Shown: positions 44,914 through 54,156, counted from the stretch's first letter. The stretch: 64,000 bases of DNA from Crocinitomicaceae bacterium (GCA_029249445.1 JAQWHI010000018.1:372001-436000), one strand, 5' to 3'. The notes: generated by a model not told the origin, from the letters alone. Program-made: numbers and translations.

Positions 44914-44944
44914 TTGCGCTAGATTTTTAATTTTCCTAAATTTG
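44914..44944 (+). promoter_or_regulatory. Promoter of the T9SS protein gene at 44964
   Basis: TTG (44914-44916), 20 nt spacer, TAAATTTG (44937-44944): exact TAnnTTTG, ending 19 nt before the ATG. It is back to back with the minus-strand promoter at 44866-44894. Confidence 0.65.
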
Positions 44945-44963
44945 AGTAAACAATTTAATAATT

Positions 44964-45986
44964 ATGAAAAAACCATTACTTTTTACACTTCTGATCGCTA
45001 CAACTGCTGCTCAAGCTCAAATGACTGTATCCAATGAGCCTTCAATTGGAGAAACGTCTACCATGTATGTTTGTGATGCATCCACTGCCAATTTAGCGGG
45101 TGTTAACGGAACTGGAGTAACTTGGGATTACAGTAACCTTACTATTGATCCTGCTGACACGCGGGTTGTTGATGTCGCTGATCCAGCAACAACATCATTC
45201 GCCTCATCGTTTCCAAACTCTACAAAAGTAATTCAGGTTGAAAACACTATGAATACCTTTATCTCTTCTTCCGCAACGGAAAAAATTTCACAAGGATTTA
45301 CATTTTACGAAAGTTCAATTGGAGATGCGGTAGTAACTTATGGCAATGATACGCAACTCCTTGCAACTTATCCATTCAATGACGGGGATGCAGTTCAAGA
45401 CAACTACAGCGGAGATGTCAATTATACTTTTAATACAGTACCAATAAATGAAACATTGACAGGAAACTCTCATTCATCAATTGATGGAAGCGGAACACTC
45501 AATTTACCTGGCGGTCTGTCGATTTCGGGAGTAATCCGTTACAAACTAGTCGATACAGCAACCACAAATATACCAGTACTTAACACGGCTAAATTGATCC
45601 GAACGCAATTTGAGTACTACGATTATTCAGATCAAAACTTACCAATTTTCATACATACAACAATTAACATGGCAACAACTACGGGTACAACGCTTGCAAA
45701 TGTTGTTACTGTTCTCTCAAAGTTTGGATACAACAATTTAAACACTCTTGATGGAACAATCGAATTTAATGCTTATCCAAATCCTACAAGAGATAAAGTC
45801 ACGCTCACTGGCAATTTTTCAGACAATGCAGAAGGAGTTATTACAGACCAATCAGGAAGAATTCTAAAAAATATCGGTATCAAGAATGGTGAAGCTATTG
45901 ATATTTCAGATTTGGCTACAGGCACCTACATGATTACATTGATTGATCGTGAGCTCAGAACAACAAAAACAATTGTAAAGAAATAA
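44964..45986 (+). CDS. Secreted protein with T9SS type A sorting domain
   Basis: 340 aa. Signal peptide MKKPLLFTLLIATTAAQA. The mature part is beta-rich with NGTGVTWDYSNLTIDPADT and IDGSGTLNLPGGLSISGVIRY, seen in many Bacteroidota surface proteins of unknown role. The tail FNAYPNPTRDKVTLTGNF ... DQSGRILKNIG ... TYMITLIDRELRTTKTIVKK is a type A T9SS sorting domain. Single-gene transcript: own promoter upstream and a strong terminator just after the stop. Confidence 0.85.
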   Translation: MKKPLLFTLLIATTAAQAQMTVSNEPSIGETSTMYVCDASTANLAGVNGTGVTWDYSNLTIDPADTRVVDVADPATTSFASSFPNSTKVIQVENTMNTFISSSATEKISQGFTFYESSIGDAVVTYGNDTQLLATYPFNDGDAVQDNYSGDVNYTFNTVPINETLTGNSHSSIDGSGTLNLPGGLSISGVIRYKLVDTATTNIPVLNTAKLIRTQFEYYDYSDQNLPIFIHTTINMATTTGTTLANVVTVLSKFGYNNLNTLDGTIEFNAYPNPTRDKVTLTGNFSDNAEGVITDQSGRILKNIGIKNGEAIDISDLATGTYMITLIDRELRTTKTIVKK

Positions 45987-46009
45987 CCAAAGACAATTGT
46001 CAACTCTTA

Positions 46010-46043
46010 AAAGCCTCTGAAGCAATAAATTCAGAGGCTTTTT
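46010..46043 (+). terminator. Rho-independent terminator after the T9SS protein gene
   Basis: AAAAGCCTCTGAA (46010-46022), 8-nt loop, TTCAGAGGCTTTT (46031-46043): a 13-bp perfect stem running into T-residues, 24 nt after the stop. Confidence 0.92.
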
Positions 46044-46099
46044 AGTTACCATTAAAAAACAATACCAAATCCTCTTGTGGATTGAATTCAAATGAAATC

Positions 46100-48367
46100 A
46101 TGAAGTCCTATTATGCCGCAATAATCGCACTACTCTCCTTTCATTCGGTTGGACAACTCAACAATGGACTAAATCCGATTGAACGTGCTTACCTATTTCA
46201 TATTGTTAAAAAAAGCCCCATTCTCAATAAGAATATGGGACGCTACTTCGACTATCAGGGCCCTATTATTAATTTGCCCAACAATACATTGAATTACGAC
46301 TCCATTGAATTATTAATAATCAATCAACCCGATTTGCTGATTATACGAAAGGGAGAAATTGCCAAATCTCCCAATGGACTGATTGCAGAAGCAGCCAATA
46401 AAATGGCACTCTGGGAGCTCAATAAACTGCTTCTTAGCAAGAGAAATTCAAAGAAAAATTACGATGCGCAGAAACTAGAGCTATTCGAGACTTTTCTTAA
46501 TGAAAAGCTACCTAAAGCGGCCTATCGTCAGAACGAAAGTGCAATTGAACCACATCTAAAAATCTACAATTGCCTTAACCCAAGCTTATCATTAGATGAA
46601 AAAATTCTTTACATTAATTCTCTCCGCTTTCTTTCAGCCGATGAACAACGCTTGACGCTTGACGCAATAAGTTATGCCATAAATAAATATGTCGAACTTC
46701 GGGCGCTTGAAACGTACCTCAGTCTCGGTGGAAAAACAGAATATTTTACAAATATTTTAATCGCAGCTGGAGATGGTAGTAATACTTCTGGATTGCTACA
46801 AGAACGGGAGAAAGACGAACACGGAAGATGGAATAAGGGATTGCCAAAAGCTGTTGGTTTGTTCCCATACCAATTAATAACAACCTCAACAGACAAAAAA
46901 GTAAAAACAATTGAACCAGAAAGATGCGCTCGGCAAACTCTAAAAACAGCTGGACTGAATCGTCTTACAAATATTCACCTAGATGTCTGGGGATATAACT
47001 CAAAAAAACAAACGACAGTAGTTATCGAGAAAAATGGTTTACACTACCACCTATTCGGATCAGGAGAAAGTCGATTTCTCACTCCCGACTCCTCCTTTAA
47101 TAGCGGTGCAACATTTCAATCAATTATCAATGATTTAGAATTTGATAAAATAGCCAAATGGAACAATAAAATTGATGGGAAACATGGAATAGACAACCGC
47201 ATAATGCGGCTAGAGAAACAAAAATCCGAGACCGAAATAAAGATCAAGAATAAAGAAAAGGAATACTCAGATTTGGGCTATACACCTCTGAAATCAAACA
47301 AAAAACAGACCCGAAAAGTCGCCAGAAAAAGAAAAAAAGCACTGAAAAAAAAATCAGGGAATTATGAACTCATTCTAACATCAAAAGCACAACGTTCAGA
47401 AAGAAAAAAAATACAAAATCAATTAATTGAATTGAACTCCGCTTATACAAGATATTCGCAGCGCATAATAGACTTGATTCAAGAGAAAAAAAATGCGACT
47501 GATAAACGTGCTGTTTTACAATCACGCCTCGATTATTACAAGGACATTATGGGCTATCGGTGGGCCGCTTTTAAAGAAAAAGATGGACTTTTTGTATTTG
47601 AAGATTCAAGCACATTTGATTCATACACGCAGGAGTTTCAATTCAAACCCTCAGAAAAACCGGAAGAATTCGAAGTACGACTCGTTGCTATTCCAGAATC
47701 GAGCATTTCAACCTCAGCAGATGAAGTTATGTTACACATCAACGTAATGGATGCAAAACCAGATTACAATGCCCGAATTAAACTCAAACTCAATGATGTT
47801 TTTCCATCAGATGAGTGGAAACTAAAACAAGAGTTGTTTAATGCAACTGACAGTGTTTCGGTTCATGTATTTTTTGAAGCCTTATTGAACAAAAAATTAA
47901 AATTTAATATTGTTGCTCGTGGACGAGGAATAGGAAAATGGAATGGCAACAGAATCATAAAAGACGATACACCAAACGAACTAAACCAATACCCTGGAGA
48001 TCCAAAATATTCAAAAATGGATACGTCTTTTGTTCGACTGAGATATTCTGAAGTAATTGTTTATATAAATAGATCTATACACTTAGAAATCAATTCATAC
48101 ACCGACCCTATAAAATCAAACTTATTAATTTCAAATGTACATATACAAGAAGCAATGTCGAAATATCGTCTGTCAAAAAATGACATACTATCAGCTTACA
48201 GAACAGCAGAATTGATGAATGCATTGAGTCAAGAAATAAGCATTCGCGCCGGCACTTATCTCACAAGAGAGAATGCGAAACTCGTCATTGACCGATTCAA
48301 TAAAGCAATAGAAAAAACCAGAATTTACGTTGGTCGAACCTCGTTTAAACTAAACGATTTAAAATGA
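46100..48367 (+). CDS. Large secreted protein of unknown function with Lys-rich coiled coil
   Basis: 755 aa from ATG 46100; the frame opens at TTG 46082, but ATG gives the signal peptide MKSYYAAIIALLSFHSVGQ. No family recognised. Seen in order: a helical N-terminal domain (about 20-210), a segment with GDGSNTSGLLQEREKDEHGRWNKG and VWGYNSKKQTTVVIEKNGLHYHLFGS (about 230-330), a very basic coiled coil (about 360-470, KKQTRKVARKRKKALKKKSG), then a mixed domain with YRWAAFKEKDGLFVFEDSS and IKLKLNDVFPSDEWKLKQELF. Its stop lies 1 nt from the stop of the convergent helicase gene. Confidence 0.75.
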   Translation: MKSYYAAIIALLSFHSVGQLNNGLNPIERAYLFHIVKKSPILNKNMGRYFDYQGPIINLPNNTLNYDSIELLIINQPDLLIIRKGEIAKSPNGLIAEAANKMALWELNKLLLSKRNSKKNYDAQKLELFETFLNEKLPKAAYRQNESAIEPHLKIYNCLNPSLSLDEKILYINSLRFLSADEQRLTLDAISYAINKYVELRALETYLSLGGKTEYFTNILIAAGDGSNTSGLLQEREKDEHGRWNKGLPKAVGLFPYQLITTSTDKKVKTIEPERCARQTLKTAGLNRLTNIHLDVWGYNSKKQTTVVIEKNGLHYHLFGSGESRFLTPDSSFNSGATFQSIINDLEFDKIAKWNNKIDGKHGIDNRIMRLEKQKSETEIKIKNKEKEYSDLGYTPLKSNKKQTRKVARKRKKALKKKSGNYELILTSKAQRSERKKIQNQLIELNSAYTRYSQRIIDLIQEKKNATDKRAVLQSRLDYYKDIMGYRWAAFKEKDGLFVFEDSSTFDSYTQEFQFKPSEKPEEFEVRLVAIPESSISTSADEVMLHINVMDAKPDYNARIKLKLNDVFPSDEWKLKQELFNATDSVSVHVFFEALLNKKLKFNIVARGRGIGKWNGNRIIKDDTPNELNQYPGDPKYSKMDTSFVRLRYSEVIVYINRSIHLEINSYTDPIKSNLLISNVHIQEAMSKYRLSKNDILSAYRTAELMNALSQEISIRAGTYLTRENAKLVIDRFNKAIEKTRIYVGRTSFKLNDLK

Positions 48368-48368
48368 A

Positions 48369-49805
48369 TTAGTCATCATTATTTTGCCCAATAAAGAATT
48401 CATTTGAAAAATTCAGTAAATAGACCTTGTCAACCGCACGTGTTAACGCTGTATATAACCACCGATAATAATCTGGTCCGAGCGTTTCATCAGAAATATA
48501 CCCCTGATCAATAAATACGTTTTTCCATTGACCTCCTTGCGACTTATGACAGGTTATTGCATAGGCATACTTCACCTGAAGCGCATTGAAATACGGATCC
48601 TTTAAAATAGCTTCGTATCGTTCTTTTTTAATTTTTAAATGAACGTAGTCTTGTTCAACCTCATAAAACAATTGACGCATTCTCTCTCTTGGAAGAGCTG
48701 GTCCCTCACACAATAGCGACTCTGTATGAATGATCAACTCCACATCTCCAGCCTCCGAATAGTCAACAAAATTGACAACTACTCGAGCAAACTCGAAACC
48801 ATACAGCTCCTCAACTTTCAGTATTCTTCTGATAATAAATAGTTCACCGTTGGCAATAAACCCCATTTTTGAATCGTCACCGATCCAGTAGTAATTGTTC
48901 TTAACGACCATTAAACAATCCCCATTGCAGAGCTTCTCCTCATACCACATTATTCGTCCTCGAATTTGTTGATTATATGCGTTCGCCGTCTTGTTGGACC
49001 GTGTGATGAGAATCGTATCTTCAACTCCATGGGTATTCATACTCGATTCAAGTTCCTCTTGAAGCTCTGAACCACTTAATCGTATCAAATCGCCTCCAGG
49101 CTTTAAATCGAACTTTGGATAGTCAACCCATTTGGTGTTTCGAAGTAAGGTAGCATTCCGAAGCACCTCTGAATCTTCTGCTTGACGCAACACTTGAGTC
49201 AATCTAAAGCTAGAAATATTGATGTTTGGATAATGATTCAACAGATAATCCACGTTTAATGCTGGTGAGTAATCACTTCCTACGGGTGGCAACTGCCCCC
49301 CATCCCCCATTAATATCAACCGACACCCTGCTCCAGAATATACAAACTCAAAGAGGTCATCAAGTAAATTCCTGGAACTTACATTTCCATCTGCTTGTAT
49401 CGAGTAATCGCCAATCATGGATGCCTCGTCAACAACAAATACCGTATTTCTAAATAAATTCGGCTGAAGACTCAGTGGAGAAGTAAAATCTGTTTTCGAC
49501 TTTCGCCTGTAAATGTGTTTGTGAATGGTGAATGCATCTTCCTTCGACTTTAGACTAAAAACTTTTGCAGCTCGCCCTGTTGGTGCCAGCAATTTAACAC
49601 GTACCTTGAAGTGTCGCAGCGTCTGAACAAAAGCTCCCAAGACAGACGTCTTTCCAGTTCCTGCATAACCTGACAAAACAAAAAGTTCTTTTGAATCTCT
49701 TTTGCGCAAAAAAGACTCAAGCTCTAAAAATAATTCAGATTGATCGTGGGTTGGTATTAAACCAAGTTTGTCTATGATTTTTTGCTGAAACGGGCTGTTA
49801 CTCAT
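48369..49805 (-). CDS. RecD-like ATP-dependent DNA helicase (superfamily 1)
   Basis: 478 aa from ATG 49805; the frame is open up to a GTG at 49898, but that extension is not family-like. Walker A GYAGTGKT (46-53) in LSGYAGTGKTSVLGAF, Walker B VFVVDEASMIGD, an arginine-containing FRLTQVLRQ motif, and the UvrD-type C-terminal motif YAITCHKSQGGQWKNVFID with LYTALTRAVDKVYLL. This is the short RecD/Pif1-like helicase of Bacteroidota, not part of RecBCD. Substrate preference unknown. Confidence 0.88.
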   Translation of the reverse strand: MSNSPFQQKIIDKLGLIPTHDQSELFLELESFLRKRDSKELFVLSGYAGTGKTSVLGAFVQTLRHFKVRVKLLAPTGRAAKVFSLKSKEDAFTIHKHIYRRKSKTDFTSPLSLQPNLFRNTVFVVDEASMIGDYSIQADGNVSSRNLLDDLFEFVYSGAGCRLILMGDGGQLPPVGSDYSPALNVDYLLNHYPNINISSFRLTQVLRQAEDSEVLRNATLLRNTKWVDYPKFDLKPGGDLIRLSGSELQEELESSMNTHGVEDTILITRSNKTANAYNQQIRGRIMWYEEKLCNGDCLMVVKNNYYWIGDDSKMGFIANGELFIIRRILKVEELYGFEFARVVVNFVDYSEAGDVELIIHTESLLCEGPALPRERMRQLFYEVEQDYVHLKIKKERYEAILKDPYFNALQVKYAYAITCHKSQGGQWKNVFIDQGYISDETLGPDYYRWLYTALTRAVDKVYLLNFSNEFFIGQNNDD

Positions 49806-49890
49806 CGATTTGGACTGCAATGCTAAAGGTATTAAGAATTCCGAGATGGAAGCTCGAATTGAATGGATAAAAAAAACTAATGAATTGACC

Positions 49891-49920
49891 TTTGGCACTA
49901 TTCAAAAAATTGTAGTTTTG
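49891..49920 (+). promoter_or_regulatory. Promoter of the 49937-52612 gene run
   Basis: TTTG (49891-49894), 18 nt spacer, TAGTTTTG (49913-49920), matching TAnnTTTG; 16 nt before the ATG at 49937. Confidence 0.6.
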
Positions 49921-49936
49921 TTAACGTTAATTGCAA

Positions 49937-50851
49937 ATGAAAATAAACATGATCAACACACTTTCTCTGTATTTAAAGAAATATTTTGTACCCTTCGTAT
50001 TTACTGCGGTTGGATTAACAATATTAATTTTAGGTTTTGCAAACAATCAAAGTGGTATCTTTAAATTTTCTGCTGTGCTCATGCTTGGAGCCGGAGCAAT
50101 TAGTATATTATATAGTGCCGGCAACCTAAAACCCTTGTATGTATACCTTATTGGAGGTATTATGGGGATTGTTGCTTTGATTTCAATCTATATGTCTTAC
50201 GATAGCGTTGCAACGAGCCAACAGTTCACAAAAGATAAATCCTTCTGCATGGAACTATCCAAGCAAAATCTATCGGATATCTCTTTCATACAAAAAGCGT
50301 ACAAAGAGCAAAATGGCGTATATGCTGGAACATGGAAAGAACTAGTTGACTATACTAATAAAGGAACTTCACCTCAGGTGATTTCTGAAGGGGTTGTTCC
50401 AAATGAAAGAATTACAGTAGAAGAAAGAGACTACCTCTATGGAGATGACAGACCAATTGACAACAACATGACAGAAACTGAGGCCTATCGACTCTCTAAA
50501 TGGACAGAAGGCCCACGCTATGCTAGGTTCGCCGGATTCAAAAGAGATACAGTTCAGGTTAGTATAATGCAATCAAAGTTCCTTACCCGCTCCTATGCAG
50601 AAAACCGAATTAAATTGGGTTTTCCGGTATTCAACGCCGAAGATCTCCCATACATTCCTTCGACGAAAAAGAAACAAAAATGGAATCTAGAAGTTAAAGA
50701 CTCAATCAATGTCAACGGAATCGCTGGACCATCAATCTACATTTCTGGTAAAATCCCATTCCCAGAAATAGAAGGCGGAAACAAAATGATTGAAATGTCA
50801 TTAGGAAATATCAAAACGTTTGAACACACAGGTTCTTGGGAAGATGAATAA
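49937..50851 (+). CDS. Membrane protein of unknown function
   Basis: 304 aa from ATG 49937 (an ATG at 49949 is also possible; the preceding TTG 49931 is less likely). Three N-terminal membrane helices (about 12-95: FVPFVFTAVGLTILILGFA, AVLMLGAGAISILYSAG, VYLIGGIMGIVALISIYM), then a soluble domain starting FCMELSKQNLSDISFIQKAYKEQNGVYAGTWKELVDY, a layout recalling pilin-like or extracytoplasmic sensor proteins with a long helix after the membrane anchor, and ending KIPFPEIEGGNKMIEMSLG. No family recognised. It precedes DUF3822-rsmD-coaD by 3 nt. Confidence 0.7.
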   Translation: MKINMINTLSLYLKKYFVPFVFTAVGLTILILGFANNQSGIFKFSAVLMLGAGAISILYSAGNLKPLYVYLIGGIMGIVALISIYMSYDSVATSQQFTKDKSFCMELSKQNLSDISFIQKAYKEQNGVYAGTWKELVDYTNKGTSPQVISEGVVPNERITVEERDYLYGDDRPIDNNMTETEAYRLSKWTEGPRYARFAGFKRDTVQVSIMQSKFLTRSYAENRIKLGFPVFNAEDLPYIPSTKKKQKWNLEVKDSINVNGIAGPSIYISGKIPFPEIEGGNKMIEMSLGNIKTFEHTGSWEDE

Positions 50852-50854
50852 AAT

Positions 50855-51619
50855 ATGACTGGACTCCATCTCGCTGCTGAAATCACTATAAGTAATGTTC
50901 GTTTTGTTACGTTCCGTAACGGTACTGTTGTTCAAGCCATTCAGGAAACATACTCAGGCAAAACTGATATTGAAATAAAACATGCATTGAGTGCAATCTT
51001 TCAAGAAAATGCCCTACTCCAAGATGATTTCGAAGAAGTAACGGTTGCGTGGTGTGAAGATAAATCCTCACTCGTACCCAATTCTATTTTCAACGAATCA
51101 AAACCAAGTGACATTTTTAAACTTTGTTTCGGAAACACAAGTGAAAACGATGAGATCGATTACAATCGAATATCAGAACTAAGCGCAATTAATGTCTACC
51201 ATGTCCCCAATTGGTTAAAAGCATTTTTTGTTATGCGTTTTCCACGAGTTATAATTCAACATGCTGGAACTCATATTATTAGAAAAATATTGAGCGAAAA
51301 TGCATTCCAATTAAAGGCAACTGTTGTCTGTTTCGAGAATTACTTTCAACTTACGATTGTGAAGCACAATGCGCTTGAATTCTATTCCTCATTCAACTAT
51401 CAAAATGCAGATGACGTCATTTATCAATTGAGCTTTGCACTGCAACAGAAAGAACTTCTAAACGAAAAGGGTTCAATTGAATTGATCACCTCAATTGGTA
51501 GTGAATCATCTCTTATTGAAGAAATCGAAAGAGGCCTTCAAAAAATTGGAGACTTCAAACAAATGAATATTCGCTCAGATAAATATTACCTCTCTAAATC
51601 TCAGTTACTGTGCGTATAA
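50855..51619 (+). CDS. DUF3822 family protein
   Basis: 254 aa, soluble. GLHLAAEITISNVRFVTF at the start and VTVAWCEDKSSLVPNSIF, INVYHVPNWLKAFFVMRFP and QLTIVKHNALEFYSSFNYQNADDVIYQL fit DUF3822, a Bacteroidota family almost always next to rsmD and coaD, exactly as here. Function unknown; the two-lobed repeat pattern (an N-half with VTVAW---ssLVP and a C-half with L--v------FYN-F) resembles an actin/hexokinase-like fold, which is my inference. Overlaps rsmD by 10 nt. Confidence 0.82.
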   Translation: MTGLHLAAEITISNVRFVTFRNGTVVQAIQETYSGKTDIEIKHALSAIFQENALLQDDFEEVTVAWCEDKSSLVPNSIFNESKPSDIFKLCFGNTSENDEIDYNRISELSAINVYHVPNWLKAFFVMRFPRVIIQHAGTHIIRKILSENAFQLKATVVCFENYFQLTIVKHNALEFYSSFNYQNADDVIYQLSFALQQKELLNEKGSIELITSIGSESSLIEEIERGLQKIGDFKQMNIRSDKYYLSKSQLLCV

Positions 51620-52161
51620 TTCGGGGAAAATTCAAAACGCGCTATTTTGACATACCCAAGAATTTCCATTCCCGGCCTACCACTGATTTTGCCAAAGAGG
51701 GCTTATTCAATATACTTGAAAATAATTTCACATTAGAACAATTGAAAATATTGGATCTATGTGCTGGTTCCGGCAATATCTCCTTTGAATTCCTTTCCCG
51801 AAATGCTGGTTCAATTGTAGCTGTTGACAACAATTACAAATGCTATAAACACATTAAATCCATGGCACATAAATTCGAGTGTCAAGATGCCATCGCCGTA
51901 ATTAAAGCAGATGTGCTAAAATATCTCAAAAATACGAACGAACATTTTGATATCATTTTTGCAGATCCTCCCTATGAATATGAAAATTATAATTCCATCA
52001 TCGATATCGTGATTGAACGGAACTTACTGCGCAAAAATGGAGTGCTGATCATCGAGCACGGAAAACAAACTTCACTTGAAAACAGAACCCATTTCGATTT
52101 TGTCCGTATATATGGAGGAGTACATTTTAGTTTTTTTCAAATAAACGATAGTCATGCGTAA
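51610..52161 (+). CDS. rsmD: 16S rRNA (guanine(966)-N(2))-methyltransferase RsmD
   Basis: 183 aa. Starts with GTG at 51610 (MRIIRGKFKTR is the usual RsmD N-terminus). PTTDFAKEGLFNIL, SAM motif LDLCAGSGNISFEFLSR and the catalytic IIFADPPYEYENY (NPPY-like DPPY) identify it. Methylates G966 of 16S rRNA in 30S particles. Overlaps DUF3822 by 10 nt and coaD by 8 nt. Confidence 0.93.
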   Translation: MRIIRGKFKTRYFDIPKNFHSRPTTDFAKEGLFNILENNFTLEQLKILDLCAGSGNISFEFLSRNAGSIVAVDNNYKCYKHIKSMAHKFECQDAIAVIKADVLKYLKNTNEHFDIIFADPPYEYENYNSIIDIVIERNLLRKNGVLIIEHGKQTSLENRTHFDFVRIYGGVHFSFFQINDSHA

Positions 52162-52612
52162 AATTGGAGTATTTCCTGGTTCATTTGATCCTTTCACTAA
52201 AGGTCACGAAGTCATTGTAAATAAGGGGATTGACCTATTCGATGAAATTGTAATAGGTATTGGTGTGAATAGTGCAAAAAATTACATGTACAACATTGAT
52301 AACCGTATTAAGCACATCAGCTCGTTGTTCGAATCAAACCCCAATATTAAAGTGGAGGCCTTTCGTTCGCTGACTGTTGATTTTTGTAAAGAAATTGGAG
52401 CAAATACAATTATTCGCGGGCTGCGAGACGCAAAAGACTTTCAATACGAGAAGTCAATTGCACATATGAACAAAGAAATTGCCGGCATAGAAACGGTGTT
52501 TTTTCTTACGGATCAAAAATATGCTGCAATTAATTCATCAATCGTCCGTGAAATTCATAAAAATGGTGGTCCTATTGATGCATTCGTAACCAATCCAGAC
52601 ACTCTCGTTTAG
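52154..52612 (+). CDS. coaD: Phosphopantetheine adenylyltransferase
   Basis: 152 aa. GSFDPFTKGHEVIV (9-22) holds the T/HxGH-type nucleotidyltransferase motif; IIRGLRDAKDFQYE, MNKEIAG and SSIVREI are the other CoaD blocks. Makes dephospho-CoA from 4'-phosphopantetheine and ATP. The rsmD-coaD neighbour pair is widespread in bacteria. Confidence 0.95.
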   Translation: MRKIGVFPGSFDPFTKGHEVIVNKGIDLFDEIVIGIGVNSAKNYMYNIDNRIKHISSLFESNPNIKVEAFRSLTVDFCKEIGANTIIRGLRDAKDFQYEKSIAHMNKEIAGIETVFFLTDQKYAAINSSIVREIHKNGGPIDAFVTNPDTLV

Positions 52613-52667
52613 ATAATGTGGTACGATATATGTACCTCGATTGAATAGAAAAATATAATATTCAGAA

Positions 52668-54119
52668 ATGCCAAAAATCATTCTCATACTGTACCTTTTG
52701 GTAAACAACCCGATCTTCGCACAGAACGTATCTATTGAGGGAAGAGCTCCGGCTTATGTTGGGAAGACAATAGAAGCCTATCGAATTGAAGATTACTTGA
52801 GCATGCGAAATGTCCTTGTGGCCAGCGCTAAAGTGAAAAGTGACAGTACTTTTCGTCTTTTATTTGACTCCAATTCGATTCAGAAAATTATCTTAAAATC
52901 AAATAACAATAAAAGTTTCCTTTATATAGAGCCAGGAAACAACTACACTATATTCTTCCCAAACAGAAGCAAATATGCACCCTATATTCCGTCTGGGAAT
53001 GAGGTAGAATTGAGTTTTTATGAACTTGATAGTACGGATATAAATTATAAAATACTAAGTTTTCAGCGTTGGATTGACAACTTTATAGGTCGCACCTACC
53101 ACCTTAGAAATACGGTAGAAAGCACAGAATACATTGAAAGTTTCGAAAAATTCAAAGCCAACGTGCAAAAGGCATATCAAAATGATACATCATACAACGC
53201 TACATTTCTTAAAACACATATAAAATTTTCAATCGCTGGGTTGGAAAATATTAATAGCATCGCAGAACGCAATCGCTATGAGAAACATGACTTTTTCATC
53301 AAGTTCCATCCTGTTGAATACAATAATGATGCTTACATGGAATATATCTCCAGCTTTTATGATAAATTGCCACTGCAATTGTCTCAAGAGACAAACAATG
53401 CATTTTACAAAGGTGTGCTTAAAAGCAGTCCAAGTGAGATAATGAATGCACTCGGACAAGAATATACTCTCGTCAACAGACGAATACGAGAAATTGTAAT
53501 GATCAAAGCGCTATCAGAATGCTATTTCTCAAATGATTATCCCCAAACCAATATTATTACAATCTTAGATAGTCTGAAAGAACAAAGTCTTTTCAAAGAA
53601 AATACCGTAATTGCTGAAAATATGCGATACCGTCTTTTGAATCTTATACCAGGATCAAAAGCACCCAACTTTGCCCTTATCTCGGATGGTTTAAAGACAC
53701 AAACATTGATTGGTTTAAAAGGGAAACACATCTATCTTCATTTTTTCGATCCAACAAAAGCAAATCAACTTAGAGAGCTTGATTTAGTGGAAGATTTGAG
53801 TAAGAGGTATGACAAATACGTACGAATAATTAGTATCTGCAGAAAAAACGAGGTACTTGACCTAAAAATCCAACAGAAAATTGAGGAGTGTACTCATCAA
53901 GTATATCAAATTTCTGTTTCAAATCCCATTTGGAAAAACTATCAGACACGAATATTACCACACTATAGCTTCATTGATGCTGCTGGATATATTATAAAAA
54001 ACCCCGCTCTAAGTCCAACTCCAAACGGTGAATACAAAACAATTGATCGCACATTCTTTGAACTAAAGAAAGTGATTGAACAACGAAAAAAGGAAGAAAT
54101 ATTCAATCCAAGAGGTTAA
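52668..54119 (+). CDS. Thioredoxin-fold secreted protein lacking the CxxC motif
   Basis: 483 aa. Signal peptide MPKIILILYLLVNNPIFAQ. N-terminal DUF4369-like beta domain (VSIEGRAPAYVGKTIEAYRI), long helical middle, and a C-terminal TlpA-like domain (about 330-470: GSKAPNFALISDGLKTQTLI, GKHIYLHFFDPTKANQ, RILPHYSFIDAAGYI with cis-Pro). In the alignment to the TlpA pair at 36438-38739, the CGPC position is K364-A-N-Q367, so it cannot act as a thiol oxidoreductase. It may be a binding or scaffold derivative. Confidence 0.78.
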   Translation: MPKIILILYLLVNNPIFAQNVSIEGRAPAYVGKTIEAYRIEDYLSMRNVLVASAKVKSDSTFRLLFDSNSIQKIILKSNNNKSFLYIEPGNNYTIFFPNRSKYAPYIPSGNEVELSFYELDSTDINYKILSFQRWIDNFIGRTYHLRNTVESTEYIESFEKFKANVQKAYQNDTSYNATFLKTHIKFSIAGLENINSIAERNRYEKHDFFIKFHPVEYNNDAYMEYISSFYDKLPLQLSQETNNAFYKGVLKSSPSEIMNALGQEYTLVNRRIREIVMIKALSECYFSNDYPQTNIITILDSLKEQSLFKENTVIAENMRYRLLNLIPGSKAPNFALISDGLKTQTLIGLKGKHIYLHFFDPTKANQLRELDLVEDLSKRYDKYVRIISICRKNEVLDLKIQQKIEECTHQVYQISVSNPIWKNYQTRILPHYSFIDAAGYIIKNPALSPTPNGEYKTIDRTFFELKKVIEQRKKEEIFNPRG

Positions 54120-54156
54120 ATCGACTCATTTTCGTTCCTGCATGAAATCAAAATGT

